DNA from: a virus | DNA length: 53,359 nucleotides | IMG/VR virus record: IMGVR_UViG_3300010151_007728 | Coordinates: 1-53,359 of that record | Strand: one strand, 5' to 3' | In this document: in pieces, positions 1-9,743 of the stretch | Numbering within the stretch: the stretch's first letter is position 1 | Layout of the letters: each line of letters begins with the position of its first letter | Translations under genes and position numbers: made by a program | The notes under the pieces: generated by a model | Told to the model about the DNA's origin: nothing | Database searches by the model: none | What the model saw: the letters and a program-made list of their open reading frames with translations, nothing else

Positions 1-3000
1 CATATGCCGGATCGCATTGGGTGAAACCTCGGAACTCGCCACTTCCGGTTAATGTTGCAGTAGTAAATTGAGAAGGGGGACCGAAGACGCGACCATGAGA
101 AGATGAAATTATAGTATTTGTAGACATTCTGCTCTTCGAGGATCCTTGCGACATTACGGAACCGGATAATTGTTCCAACTCTACTTTCATACGATATGTC
201 TTGCCTGTCTCAAAGCTCATCTCTTTCATTGGTTTAGAAATAAAACTTGTTAATTTCCCATCTTTAAGAAAGAGATTAACTGATTCTGCCAAGAAATTAT
301 TAATCGCTAGACGATATAGATTATTTTCAGAACCACCATCATACACGCAATAATCATTTACCACCCCGTTAGAAACAGCGTGCAATCTTTCATTAATCGG
401 CATCTTGGTAAAATCATGTATTGCGTCAAACTGCAAACGATAATTACTAGGAGATGTCATAAAGGAAAATCTACCTGCAACTGATGAACCAGACCCCTGC
501 ATCGGAGCAGAGCCCGTGTACATTGGCCAATCAACGGCAATTCCTGATTTAATTGTGTTATATAATATACCAGGCGCATACAAGGGCTGTATAAAACTTT
601 GCAAGGCTGCTTCTGCAGAATGTGTCGCGAAAGCATTCGCCCCTGTACTAATTGGAACAGTCGTGGGAGCGGTCGACACACCGGTTAAATGGGTTCCATA
701 AGATTGAGAAAGTAGAGAAGCTATCTGGACAGTCCTTGTTACAGGATAAAATCCGTTATAAGGAAGCAACTTTTTATAACCTTGACATTTCAATGTTATC
801 GAAGTTATATCGGAAGAATCTTTATGATCATTTAAAATAATCCCAAAATCTTTCATGAAATCAGTAGTACTATAGTCCTTAAAAAATTGTGTATTATAGG
901 CGGTTTCATCTTTACGAATACTAGAGGTGATAGCAGCGCCATCTAAATTCAAGAAATCCTTCGGAAGTGGTGCATTAAAATCTTCTTTCTTATCAACAAG
1001 ATAATAGGATAATAAATTAGAAATATTAAATTCTGGTATAATGGTGGAGTTTTTAGCCATATATCTAAGATCTGACGAATATGCTTCGTAAGAATTATAC
1101 CATGGGTTGATGCCTCGATCTGCTGCAGCTGTCCAATTAACTTCATTACTCCCATATGTAGAAGCAATTGCTACGAAATCATCCGTACCGTGAAAACGAG
1201 GAAAAGCCTTATGACAATTGAATACTGCTGCTCCCGAGTCCGTAGGATATGTGGGGGGCTCAATGAACACATTGGTATGTATCGGTCCCTTGTGGAGAAC
1301 TCCACGGGATCCTGTATTCATAGTTATATGCTTGTTGTCGGAATCTGTTGTCGTTAAACCATCCAAGGGCCACACACTAATTGCATCATTTTGCCACTCG
1401 TCTTGTGTGTGTTCCGCATTATTATAGCAGATGTTGTTAAAAATATCTTTTACCGGGACTTGGGTGGCAGATGAAGTAGTGTAAGTAAGATACGTTCGCA
1501 GGCGATCAGTCAGGCTATCCCTCCAAAACGTTCGTATATCGCTGCGCCCTAACCCATTGGTACTCATATTATCTACATCGGATGATTTCAATTCTGCATA
1601 ATTGATTCTTCCTTTTGTTCCGGACAGAAATGTATTTTCAGTTCTTGGGTATACCTTGCGCGCATATTTAACATTTTGGAAGGAGATAGAGGGCTGCTTC
1701 TTGAGTTCAAGAATCGATTTGTAGTCTTTTACAGCATCACTAATATCATCCAGATTATTGTCATAAAATTGTATTGAATAATTAACGTCATTGTTGGCAA
1801 ATGTTTGTATACTATTGCCATATGGCACATTCAGTACTGTAGTGAGATTTTGGCCGCCGCCGTCCACATTGAAAGTAAATTGTAGTTCCTTGTTCGCATC
1901 GATGGCAATGGGGTCTACAATATTTTTAAACGTTAAGTCATTTTTATAAACACCCTTATTTTGTTTAACGGATTCATTGCTCCCCTCTGCAAGCTTTTGA
2001 ACTGATTGTTTAGTTATCGCTGACAGTATATTCTCACTCTTATGCTTTCTTAATATAGCAGAAATGGTCCATGGAGCGTGAAACGCTAACTGCATCCAAG
2101 TAGGACTTCCATATGCTCTTCCTGTTTTGAGAAGATTCAGATTAGTCAACGTTGCTGCATAAGAGGTGATTAAAGGACCAATCTCGGTGCGAGCAAAATT
2201 TGCTGTGTTTGTCTCAAAATCTAGCGGAATAATATAGGTATTATTTAATCCAACAAAGTCCTGTCTTCTTCCGTTTGTTGTTGCTTGTGATTCGGTTATA
2301 AAAATAGCACTTGATGTATTCATAATATAGCCAAAAAGTGTACTGTCCTCTGCAAGAGAAGCGGTAATCCAAGAATATTGCCTATCGCTTTGTGGGATGG
2401 CATGTTGCATGAAACCGTTATCATATGCTGATTGAGTTATAACAGTTGATCCGCTGTAAGCCAATCTTCGACGACGATTGCGTTGAATCTTATGAATAGA
2501 AGGTGCGCCGGTATAGGCATCGATTCCGCCGAAAGAAGCATGGTCCCTCATTAGCGAGTTTAAAGACTGAGTTGTCTGCAAAGTTCTGAATTTGTTGTAA
2601 ATATATGCTTGTACAGACGTAAACTGTTCTCCATTTGTCGCCAAGCGAACTGTCGCATTTCTATCATTCAGGTTATTATATGCAGACAAGGTAAGGGAGG
2701 CTGGGTCTAGATATCCATCAGATAGGACCTCTGGGGAACCAGGAGCAGAGAAACGATCTTTGAAGAGAGAATTCCTCAGAGCCGAGCCAGTTCTCTCATA
2801 GATATTATAATCTACATTTCCAGTTAAAAACAATACCTCGGCTGTCGTTTGAGTAAAATTGGCACCCCCATCGTAGTTGTCGCGTAACCAGCTTTTCTGG
2901 GAGATGGCTGTTGTGGCTTGTACTATTTCATAATCCTGAGTATAATTACCTAAGATAGTGCGTGAAATCTGTGTACTTCCATCGAAAGAGGCTGTTGAAC

Positions 3001-6000
3001 TTTTGATGTTCTTAAACGCAAATGGAGATTTGGCAACACTATCTCTATAATAATCAGAACCTATTTCAAGGAGAGACCTAGCGTTTATATCAATAGAACT
3101 TGTACCTATTGTCAAGTTATAGAGTTCGCTTCTCTGATTTACATCTCCCAGTACCCCATTATTAAACAATGGAGGATTATTGCGATAGGGATTGCCTCCC
3201 ACGTGCACTTGAGAGAAAGGAGATTGCATAGGTGATTGCAATTCACCTCCGTAAGCATCATGAAACTTATTATTTAATTCAGATCCACTATAAAATATGT
3301 TTAGAGCGGTCTTATATCCGGTTGTAACAGAAGAAGTATATACAGATACAGGAACGAAAGTTGCAGGACTCTCTTCGACGCCTGGATTGTAAAGCATGGT
3401 CATGAACAATTCCATTGTGACAGTGGTAGTGGCGTCTTCGAATGCTTCATCCGCATTAAGAATGCTGTTTTTGGCACTTGCCACTTCCGAACGCGAGCGC
3501 CGGTCAGGAGTGTCTGCATCTGCGGTCGCAGGTGCACCTTCTGCCGGCGTCGGTTTGATTTTTATCCCGGCATTGGGACTTGCTATCTCCGGCTTTCCAT
3601 TGCTCGACAACGTTGTTTTCGTAAAACCAGAATTAACAGCCTTCCTCTTGGTAGAGACCGCTGTTATTATCGCAGCAGACGTGGATTTGATCGGGTTTGG
3701 CATTGCAGCTGCAGTTGTACCAGCTTTCGTATGTCTTGCTTTAGCTGCCGTCTCATTTTTAACATTTTTAAACGTATTTCTTTGCTCATCGACGTTCATA
3801 TCGCCGGAAGTCAATGCCGGGAGAGCACGATCTGCTTGATATTGCCACCACCATTTATTATATTCTATCGCGACTTTCAGGAGTTCTGGGTCCGTTGTAA
3901 TTCCTGCTGCAGCTTTCAAAGCCTCTGGTTGGCTAAGAAACGAACCCTGGCTCTTTGCCATATTAAATATCTCTTCCATCTTGTTGAGATTAGACATGTC
4001 AACACCAGCAAGAAATTTCAAAGCCGCCTGTACTTCGGAGTTCATCATATTGTGGAACGTGCCTTGGTTAAGGCTAGATTGTTGGGGGGCTATCGGTTCC
4101 CTTCGCGTCTCTCTTCCTATATTTGGAATTTTACTCTGGTACTTGTTCCTCTCTAGAACATGACTCTCCACTACATCGCGGGCGGCTCCTGCAAAAGGTG
4201 CAGTTGCCGGTACGAGATTAAATAACATATTAGAAATACTACTATCGATCCATTTATAGAATTCCAAAAATTTATCCAAATCCGGAGTATTAGAAGCCCT
4301 CTGAAAGAAAAGCTGCCTTATTTTTTGCATGTCCTTATATTCAGAACGATATCTGTTAACTGGCTCGCCAATAAGATTATGGAAATCTTTCATGGTTGCG
4401 AAGAGATTAATCATATCCTCGGATATTATCCGATACATACTTTTCTCGAAAGTATAGAAATATTCCACAGGACGCGATTCTCTAGTAAATATTTCTCCCT
4501 CAAAATCTACGACTTGTACTTGGTCATTGGAGGAAACAATATCCGGCAAATTCTGCCTATAAGCGTGGATATCCCTACGTTCTACTACGTTTGTACTAGA
4601 TGCTTTAAAGTTCGCAGCCTTTCCAATATGTTGCTTATTCAGGATACCTGATATCAACTCCCCGTATACTTCGCTGCTGTCGCCATAAGAAAAGTCTGGC
4701 ACCTCAAAAGATCCGTTTGCATCACTTCCGGTTACTGTATCGAAGTTCCAATTAAGCGCTAAAGTCGCCATTTGAGGCACTTCTACGAAGGCCGCCAAGT
4801 GATTGTCTAAAAAAGATCCTGGGTGCTTTGCTTTCTCAAAGAGATACGTGTTTTGGTAGGCATGTGAGGTACCATAATTCTGATTGTCAATAGAGTGGGC
4901 ACGGAATTCTTGATCAGTGAGATCTTTTAACCAATATCTTAAAGAAGATACAAATACGTCAGAATAGCCATTAATTGTTGAACCGGTAAAATTCTGTCTA
5001 TTCGCTCCAACATACAATCGTTTGGGGCTAGTCAAAAGAAGAGAAAAGTTAGGTCTCACTGGGTCTGTAAAAGAAGAGGTTACACTAAACTCGTTAACAA
5101 CAACGTCTTCTATCGTATTGATGCCCTGGAACTCAATCAAAGTGGAAACAGGGGATGTGCCCGAAACTGTCCAACTACCTGAAACAAAATCAACAAAAGG
5201 ATGTTTTTGTGGCTTCGCTTTAACTGCGAAGTTCCATTTTGAATTTTGATATACATCTTGGAAATAAGAACTCGTGAGATTACCAAACGCCCCTGTTAAT
5301 TGAAAATAAACACTAGGATTTCCTTCTATCAAGCTATCTCTAACCGCATAAACTTGAAAGCTTCCGCTCCCTTGGGCATCTATCGTCGTATCGCCCCAAT
5401 CATAGCCTCCGGCGAAATTCGTGGCTGTCACGTAACTGAGATCGCTATATACTGGAGTATTGCCGCCAGGTCCGGCGACGATCTGAGCCATACCCACGAC
5501 GCCTGTTGAAGGATTGGTAGCCGTAATTCTTCCCCCGTGACCACCGTTTCCCGTTAGCGAGCCAGGAGCGTTAATACAATTCTTTAAGGAGATTGCAGCT
5601 GCGGCATAGGTCGTATCTACAGATTTGAACCATCGCAACGGGGGGATTTCGTAGGCTGCTGCTGTGTAGTCTTTTGTGTACCCAGCAATATCCGTGATCC
5701 AAATTTTCTGACCTACTTCAGGTAAATTTGTTGTGGATGTGAATGTAATCGTTGCTGTTGCTGCCGTTTCGGCTAGCGATTGTGGAATATAAGCACCAAA
5801 TAAAGAAGAAGAGTAGTGCAGAAATTCTTTCGAATAGGAGGAACCAATTCCTGTTTTGGGAGCATATGTGGGAAAGACCACCTCTGTTTCCACTGTAAAT
5901 GGAGCTGTCTGAAGCACATTAAAATTTGTTCCCCCTACGGGTGATTTCGAGCCAGAAATAATTGAAGAATAAATATTTGCTGTATTATTGTTATAGAAAT

Positions 6001-8080
6001 CAATATATTTCTGTTTTGAGGAAACCACTCTATAGTCAGTTTCTATACCTTGTTGCAGACCTTCAGCATATACGTTTAGGCGTAGAATCTCTTCATCGAT
6101 ACCTAAACACCGTAGAAGGTTTCTAAATGATTTAGCAGTACCCTTTGATTTATTAATATAGGATAAATTGTTGTAGATATTCTTATAGATCTGGTTCTTA
6201 ACATTATAAAGTTCTTTCGTGAATAGTTTTTGTTCATCTCTATTGTTAGCATATGCAAATAAAGAATTATCAGTCAATATTTCTTCTGTATGAAAGCCAT
6301 GGTCACTTAATAATTTTTGATTGAAAAAATATGGCTTCTCGTTCTCTTTTGTATATCTTATGTTCTTTAAAGTCGGGAGTGCCTCCATCTGTAAGAACAG
6401 AGTATCCAGATAGCTAGCTATGATCTGTATCATGTTGGAGAGATTTTCTGCTCCGACGTTTTCATCGTTCTCAACAATCCAAGCTGGTATATTATTCTTC
6501 AGAGCATTCGTATTGATATAATCATATGAATCTCCCTTTAATTTCAACGCAGTTAACTTAGAAAGAACATCCGGATGAGATGGATAAATAATAGGATCTT
6601 TGAATTCTGAAGCTGCAGCAGAAGAAGATATAATAGCAGAACCTGCGTTGCGACTATAGTCAGAAGTATATCCGATAAAATTGCCATTGCTGATTCGACC
6701 AGAATAATCTAATACCGTTGCATCGATAGAAGATTCTCCTGTGGTACCCTCATTGAATTTATAATAGATTCCCAACTTAGTATTAGCGGTATCAGTATTC
6801 GTGCCTCCTGCTACCTGATCGTTATAGAATCTACCAATTTCTTTTGCATTTCTCTCCGTTTTCCAATATCTAAATTCATCAAAAGACGAACTAACTATCG
6901 CAGACCAGCCCTTTGCGCCTTCTTCTGTTGTCGCATCAGCGCAGGGTCCCGCTGTGGCTCCAATGGCGGCGACTAATGATCCAGTAACTTCTTTAATCGT
7001 CCCAACAGAGCTGGTTATACCCATACATTTTCCATCTACATATAGTCTCATATAGTTTTCGGTAGATGAATTGCCGTTTACTACAGCATAGTGGTGCCAT
7101 GTACTGTCCGCTATGTTTGAAATACCAGTCTGGAGGCTATGTGTATGAGCCACAGCGCCGGAATGAATACCTAAATATAGTTTTCCTTCCCCTGCGGCGT
7201 TATTACATGCCCAAATACGTAAGCCTCCACGATCAACGCCAATAGTAGAGCTAGTGTTTATAAGATGGAAAATAGTCTCAGTCGCTGAGTTCCAGTGTGG
7301 TCTCTGGAGCCATGCATCCTTCTTAAGCCAAAATTCAACAGTAACACCTGTGTCCGGATCAAACTTCAGATTAGTTTCTCTATTCTCAGAAGCATTGTAA
7401 AGGTTCGCTTTAGAAATAGCAGTAGTAGATTTACCAGGCTCTATTTCTATCTTGTAGTTTCCATTTGGATCCGCGTTGGGGCCGCCCTTAACATAGACAT
7501 ATTGGGGATTCAAATTCTCCATTATTCTAAAAGGAGAAGTGATGGGAATCGCACCGACTGCGCCTGGATTCTTACCTACTAAAATATAGCCGGTTGTCCT
7601 AGGATACTCATTTTCAAAGATATATGTGTCTATGTAAGAAGACGATAATTCCCATTGGACTTTTTCGCGCTTCGATCCATCATAAGGATAGAAATTATGA
7701 ATCCTAGTAAATGCATCTTCATAATATTTTGTAGCTGAACCAAACTTTGCAAAATTTGAAGCAGTGGCAAAATTGATATGAGGAACAAATCTTTCCTCTT
7801 TCTGGTTGAGAGCGTCTAAATAGCCCATGGATTCGGCATCGCGGGTGACTGTTTGAGCTGTCGAGGCTGAATATATTGATTTCCAAGAACTATTTTTTAT
7901 GGATGCTATTACAGCAGGGTTGTTAATAAACTCAGCTGGATTATTGGTAGCCTGATCTGACTTGATCTGTTGTTCTACTGCTACAGCTGCATGTGAGTCT
8001 TGTTGCTGACCCACATACCCCTCGTTATCGCCGAAGCCTCCGGGTGCACCAGAATTATTATTATCATCCCAACTAGCCAT
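1..8080 (-). CDS. Giant virion/tail protein with LamG-like lectin domains (partial, 3' end outside window)
   Basis: This reading frame starts at ATG 8080 and stays open to the left window edge, so at least 2693 residues are visible and the C-terminus is missing. Reading the frame by hand I met no stop, and the frame still holds at positions 2-40. The N-terminus is Gly/Asp/Gln rich. Residues about 200-420 look like a concanavalin A/LamG jellyroll, with the motifs VTVEFWLKK, TWHHYAVV and LYVDGK followed by FDEFRYWKTERNAKEI. A second, weaker lectin-like stretch lies at about residues 720-1070 and ends in a similar SSLRYW motif. The rest is Ser/Thr/Asn/Tyr rich, as in fibrous virion proteins. The start overlaps the stop of the preceding gene by 8 nt (ATGGCTAG), and its neighbours are baseplate genes. 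I infer a large baseplate-peripheral or adsorption protein. The exact role is unknown. Confidence 0.8.
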   Translation of the reverse strand, partial: MASWDDNNNSGAPGGFGDNEGYVGQQQDSHAAVAVEQQIKSDQATNNPAEFINNPAVIASIKNSSWKSIYSASTAQTVTRDAESMGYLDALNQKEERFVPHINFATASNFAKFGSATKYYEDAFTRIHNFYPYDGSKREKVQWELSSSYIDTYIFENEYPRTTGYILVGKNPGAVGAIPITSPFRIMENLNPQYVYVKGGPNADPNGNYKIEIEPGKSTTAISKANLYNASENRETNLKFDPDTGVTVEFWLKKDAWLQRPHWNSATETIFHLINTSSTIGVDRGGLRIWACNNAAGEGKLYLGIHSGAVAHTHSLQTGISNIADSTWHHYAVVNGNSSTENYMRLYVDGKCMGITSSVGTIKEVTGSLVAAIGATAGPCADATTEEGAKGWSAIVSSSFDEFRYWKTERNAKEIGRFYNDQVAGGTNTDTANTKLGIYYKFNEGTTGESSIDATVLDYSGRISNGNFIGYTSDYSRNAGSAIISSSAAASEFKDPIIYPSHPDVLSKLTALKLKGDSYDYINTNALKNNIPAWIVENDENVGAENLSNMIQIIASYLDTLFLQMEALPTLKNIRYTKENEKPYFFNQKLLSDHGFHTEEILTDNSLFAYANNRDEQKLFTKELYNVKNQIYKNIYNNLSYINKSKGTAKSFRNLLRCLGIDEEILRLNVYAEGLQQGIETDYRVVSSKQKYIDFYNNNTANIYSSIISGSKSPVGGTNFNVLQTAPFTVETEVVFPTYAPKTGIGSSYSKEFLHYSSSLFGAYIPQSLAETAATATITFTSTTNLPEVGQKIWITDIAGYTKDYTAAAYEIPPLRWFKSVDTTYAAAAISLKNCINAPGSLTGNGGHGGRITATNPSTGVVGMAQIVAGPGGNTPVYSDLSYVTATNFAGGYDWGDTTIDAQGSGSFQVYAVRDSLIEGNPSVYFQLTGAFGNLTSSYFQDVYQNSKWNFAVKAKPQKHPFVDFVSGSWTVSGTSPVSTLIEFQGINTIEDVVVNEFSVTSSFTDPVRPNFSLLLTSPKRLYVGANRQNFTGSTINGYSDVFVSSLRYWLKDLTDQEFRAHSIDNQNYGTSHAYQNTYLFEKAKHPGSFLDNHLAAFVEVPQMATLALNWNFDTVTGSDANGSFEVPDFSYGDSSEVYGELISGILNKQHIGKAANFKASSTNVVERRDIHAYRQNLPDIVSSNDQVQVVDFEGEIFTRESRPVEYFYTFEKSMYRIISEDMINLFATMKDFHNLIGEPVNRYRSEYKDMQKIRQLFFQRASNTPDLDKFLEFYKWIDSSISNMLFNLVPATAPFAGAARDVVESHVLERNKYQSKIPNIGRETRREPIAPQQSSLNQGTFHNMMNSEVQAALKFLAGVDMSNLNKMEEIFNMAKSQGSFLSQPEALKAAAGITTDPELLKVAIEYNKWWWQYQADRALPALTSGDMNVDEQRNTFKNVKNETAAKARHTKAGTTAAAMPNPIKSTSAAIITAVSTKRKAVNSGFTKTTLSSNGKPEIASPNAGIKIKPTPAEGAPATADADTPDRRSRSEVASAKNSILNADEAFEDATTTVTMELFMTMLYNPGVEESPATFVPVSVYTSSVTTGYKTALNIFYSGSELNNKFHDAYGGELQSPMQSPFSQVHVGGNPYRNNPPLFNNGVLGDVNQRSELYNLTIGTSSIDINARSLLEIGSDYYRDSVAKSPFAFKNIKSSTASFDGSTQISRTILGNYTQDYEIVQATTAISQKSWLRDNYDGGANFTQTTAEVLFLTGNVDYNIYERTGSALRNSLFKDRFSAPGSPEVLSDGYLDPASLTLSAYNNLNDRNATVRLATNGEQFTSVQAYIYNKFRTLQTTQSLNSLMRDHASFGGIDAYTGAPSIHKIQRNRRRRLAYSGSTVITQSAYDNGFMQHAIPQSDRQYSWITASLAEDSTLFGYIMNTSSAIFITESQATTNGRRQDFVGLNNTYIIPLDFETNTANFARTEIGPLITSYAATLTNLNLLKTGRAYGSPTWMQLAFHAPWTISAILRKHKSENILSAITKQSVQKLAEGSNESVKQNKGVYKNDLTFKNIVDPIAIDANKELQFTFNVDGGGQNLTTVLNVPYGNSIQTFANNDVNYSIQFYDNNLDDISDAVKDYKSILELKKQPSISFQNVKYARKVYPRTENTFLSGTKGRINYAELKSSDVDNMSTNGLGRSDIRTFWRDSLTDRLRTYLTYTTSSATQVPVKDIFNNICYNNAEHTQDEWQNDAISVWPLDGLTTTDSDNKHITMNTGSRGVLHKGPIHTNVFIEPPTYPTDSGAAVFNCHKAFPRFHGTDDFVAIASTYGSNEVNWTAAADRGINPWYNSYEAYSSDLRYMAKNSTIIPEFNISNLLSYYLVDKKEDFNAPLPKDFLNLDGAAITSSIRKDETAYNTQFFKDYSTTDFMKDFGIILNDHKDSSDITSITLKCQGYKKLLPYNGFYPVTRTVQIASLLSQSYGTHLTGVSTAPTTVPISTGANAFATHSAEAALQSFIQPLYAPGILYNTIKSGIAVDWPMYTGSAPMQGSGSSVAGRFSFMTSPSNYRLQFDAIHDFTKMPINERLHAVSNGVVNDYCVYDGGSENNLYRLAINNFLAESVNLFLKDGKLTSFISKPMKEMSFETGKTYRMKVELEQLSGSVMSQGSSKSRMSTNTIISSSHGRVFGPPSQFTTATLTGSGEFRGFTQCDPAY

Positions 8081-9743
8081 TTAGATCTTCCTCGACTCTA
8101 AACTTGAACTTGTTCTTTACATTTGTATAACCATTGTTGTTATAGTATGCAAACCCCAATTGATAGGAATATCCTGGTTCAAGTAACGACATGTCTAGAT
8201 CGAAATAAGAACCGGAAGCATCATAAGATAACCTAGTATACGAGCCCGCAGTCCCCAGTGTTTGTGGGGTGATGCTGCCCGTACCGAATGTTATTGCGGT
8301 GAGTCCATCGATTTCTCGTGTGACCCTATAATAAACATTTTCTAAAGTATAACTTTGTGGGGATGCATTCGCGACCGTGTATATGGATGGATTCCAATTC
8401 TTCTCTCTTACAGATAGTCTAAGTCGTGGATTTTCATTATCTAGATATTCGTCCTTAAGGTTGCTAATATTGAAGACATATTCTGGTTGTACGCCTACAT
8501 TGGATACACCATAAACCGTGGGGGCAAAAGAGCCCGTGTAGATGACCGCTCCTGGCACGCCAGACTCATTTAGGTACCAAACATCGAATATGCGCGTAAG
8601 AGGCGTTGAGGACGCTGTAATGGCGAAAGAGGCAGTATATATACCTGCTGTGTTGGGTTGTAGCTGTCCATCACCATTGGGGGCTATATAAAATCCTCCA
8701 CTAATCACAGTAGCGCTGTTAGAAGCTACGTTACTAGTACTAGTAACAACAGTTAAGGCGGATCCCGTGGGAACGGTATTGTCTGTGGAACCAGAAAACA
8801 GCTTCACGAAAACGGGAGGTATTGTGGCACCGGCTGCGAAAGCGTAAGGGGCACCGAAAGATTTAAGCTGCCCGTTAACATAATTATATAACATAAAATT
8901 GTTGAGGTTGTCGGCAGCTGGAACAAAACTACTACTATAGAAAGAAGTACCTCGATCATCTCTCATAGAAGAGTCCCAGCGTACTTCGATAATAGGGCGC
9001 TTAAAGAAAAATTGACTATTGCGTCCGAAAAACTTCTTAGTATAATAAGAGCGTGTTGCGCCATTTGGATTTTGAAGGGATGAGCCAGTGTTGATTCCTG
9101 CTGAACTGGAAAAATAAGCTTCTTGGCTAGCTGTTAAATGGATTCCTAAGCCGTAGTCATCATAACCACCTCCACTTTTGGTATTAATCCAATTTTCAAT
9201 AATGTCGGTTATGTCGACCTCAATATCTTGGTTAGCCTTTGTTAATGTTTGGGTTTTTACATGAGCGTCTAGATAATTTCCTCCGATGGTCGTCCAATTA
9301 CTGCCCTCCCTTCTTTGGATCCAATCTGCTCCCGGTCCTCCTTTAGTCAGATCAGTATAGTTGTCTATGTCCATACCGTAACCCTCTTGCCAGCTAGAAC
9401 TAACGGGAACGATATTATATGTCACCTCGGTAGGTGTAGTCTGTGAATGTTTAGCGTTAAAAAGACGGAGAAAAAACCTGGCGCTTCCGGAAGGAGGAAT
9501 AATACCGGCAACCCTATCATTCTTAAAGGCACTTTCTTCCCACTGGATTAGAACCCTGGACAATTCCTGTGTTTTGGCAAAACCAATTGTTGAGCCGGAA
9601 GAAATCATTTGTCCATATATGGAGAAGACCTCCAATATGTCAGATGCCCCCATGTTGGATCCAGTACCTCTGGTGATGAGGTTTGGTTCGAATGCATTTG
9701 TTATGATAGTATCTTTATTTGCGTAATATCTTTTTATTGCCAT
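8073..9743 (-). CDS. Fibrous baseplate/tail structural protein with DNRLRE-like N-terminal domain
   Basis: The product has 556 residues. The first ~190 residues follow the pattern of the DNRLRE-type beta-sandwich found in phage and surface proteins: an opening KDTIITN, then a Gly/Ser turn, SRVLIQWE, SARFFLRLF, and VSSSWQEG followed by IENWIN. The rest is Ser/Thr/Gly-rich beta-type sequence without an obvious enzyme motif or membrane segment. The start ATG shares one base with the stop of the gp6-like gene (TAATG), which implies translational coupling. Its stop overlaps the giant lectin-like gene by 8 nt. Position directly after gp25 and gp6 homologues suggests a wedge-peripheral or short-fibre component, comparable in position to T4 gp7-gp10, although I see no sequence match to those. 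The structural assignment is firm from context; the specific role is inferred. Confidence 0.6.
   Translation of the reverse strand: MAIKRYYANKDTIITNAFEPNLITRGTGSNMGASDILEVFSIYGQMISSGSTIGFAKTQELSRVLIQWEESAFKNDRVAGIIPPSGSARFFLRLFNAKHSQTTPTEVTYNIVPVSSSWQEGYGMDIDNYTDLTKGGPGADWIQRREGSNWTTIGGNYLDAHVKTQTLTKANQDIEVDITDIIENWINTKSGGGYDDYGLGIHLTASQEAYFSSSAGINTGSSLQNPNGATRSYYTKKFFGRNSQFFFKRPIIEVRWDSSMRDDRGTSFYSSSFVPAADNLNNFMLYNYVNGQLKSFGAPYAFAAGATIPPVFVKLFSGSTDNTVPTGSALTVVTSTSNVASNSATVISGGFYIAPNGDGQLQPNTAGIYTASFAITASSTPLTRIFDVWYLNESGVPGAVIYTGSFAPTVYGVSNVGVQPEYVFNISNLKDEYLDNENPRLRLSVREKNWNPSIYTVANASPQSYTLENVYYRVTREIDGLTAITFGTGSITPQTLGTAGSYTRLSYDASGSYFDLDMSLLEPGYSYQLGFAYYNNNGYTNVKNKFKFRVEEDLNG

Noticed and set aside
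3396-3839. 147-codon plus-strand ORF inside the giant tail gene
   Set aside because: It lies antisense to a coherent structural frame, has no known motif and no clear ribosome site; it is a shadow ORF.
3731-4156. 141-codon plus-strand ORF
   Set aside because: Antisense to the giant gene and overlapping another shadow frame; its Phe/Cys/Arg-rich composition is unlike phage proteins here.
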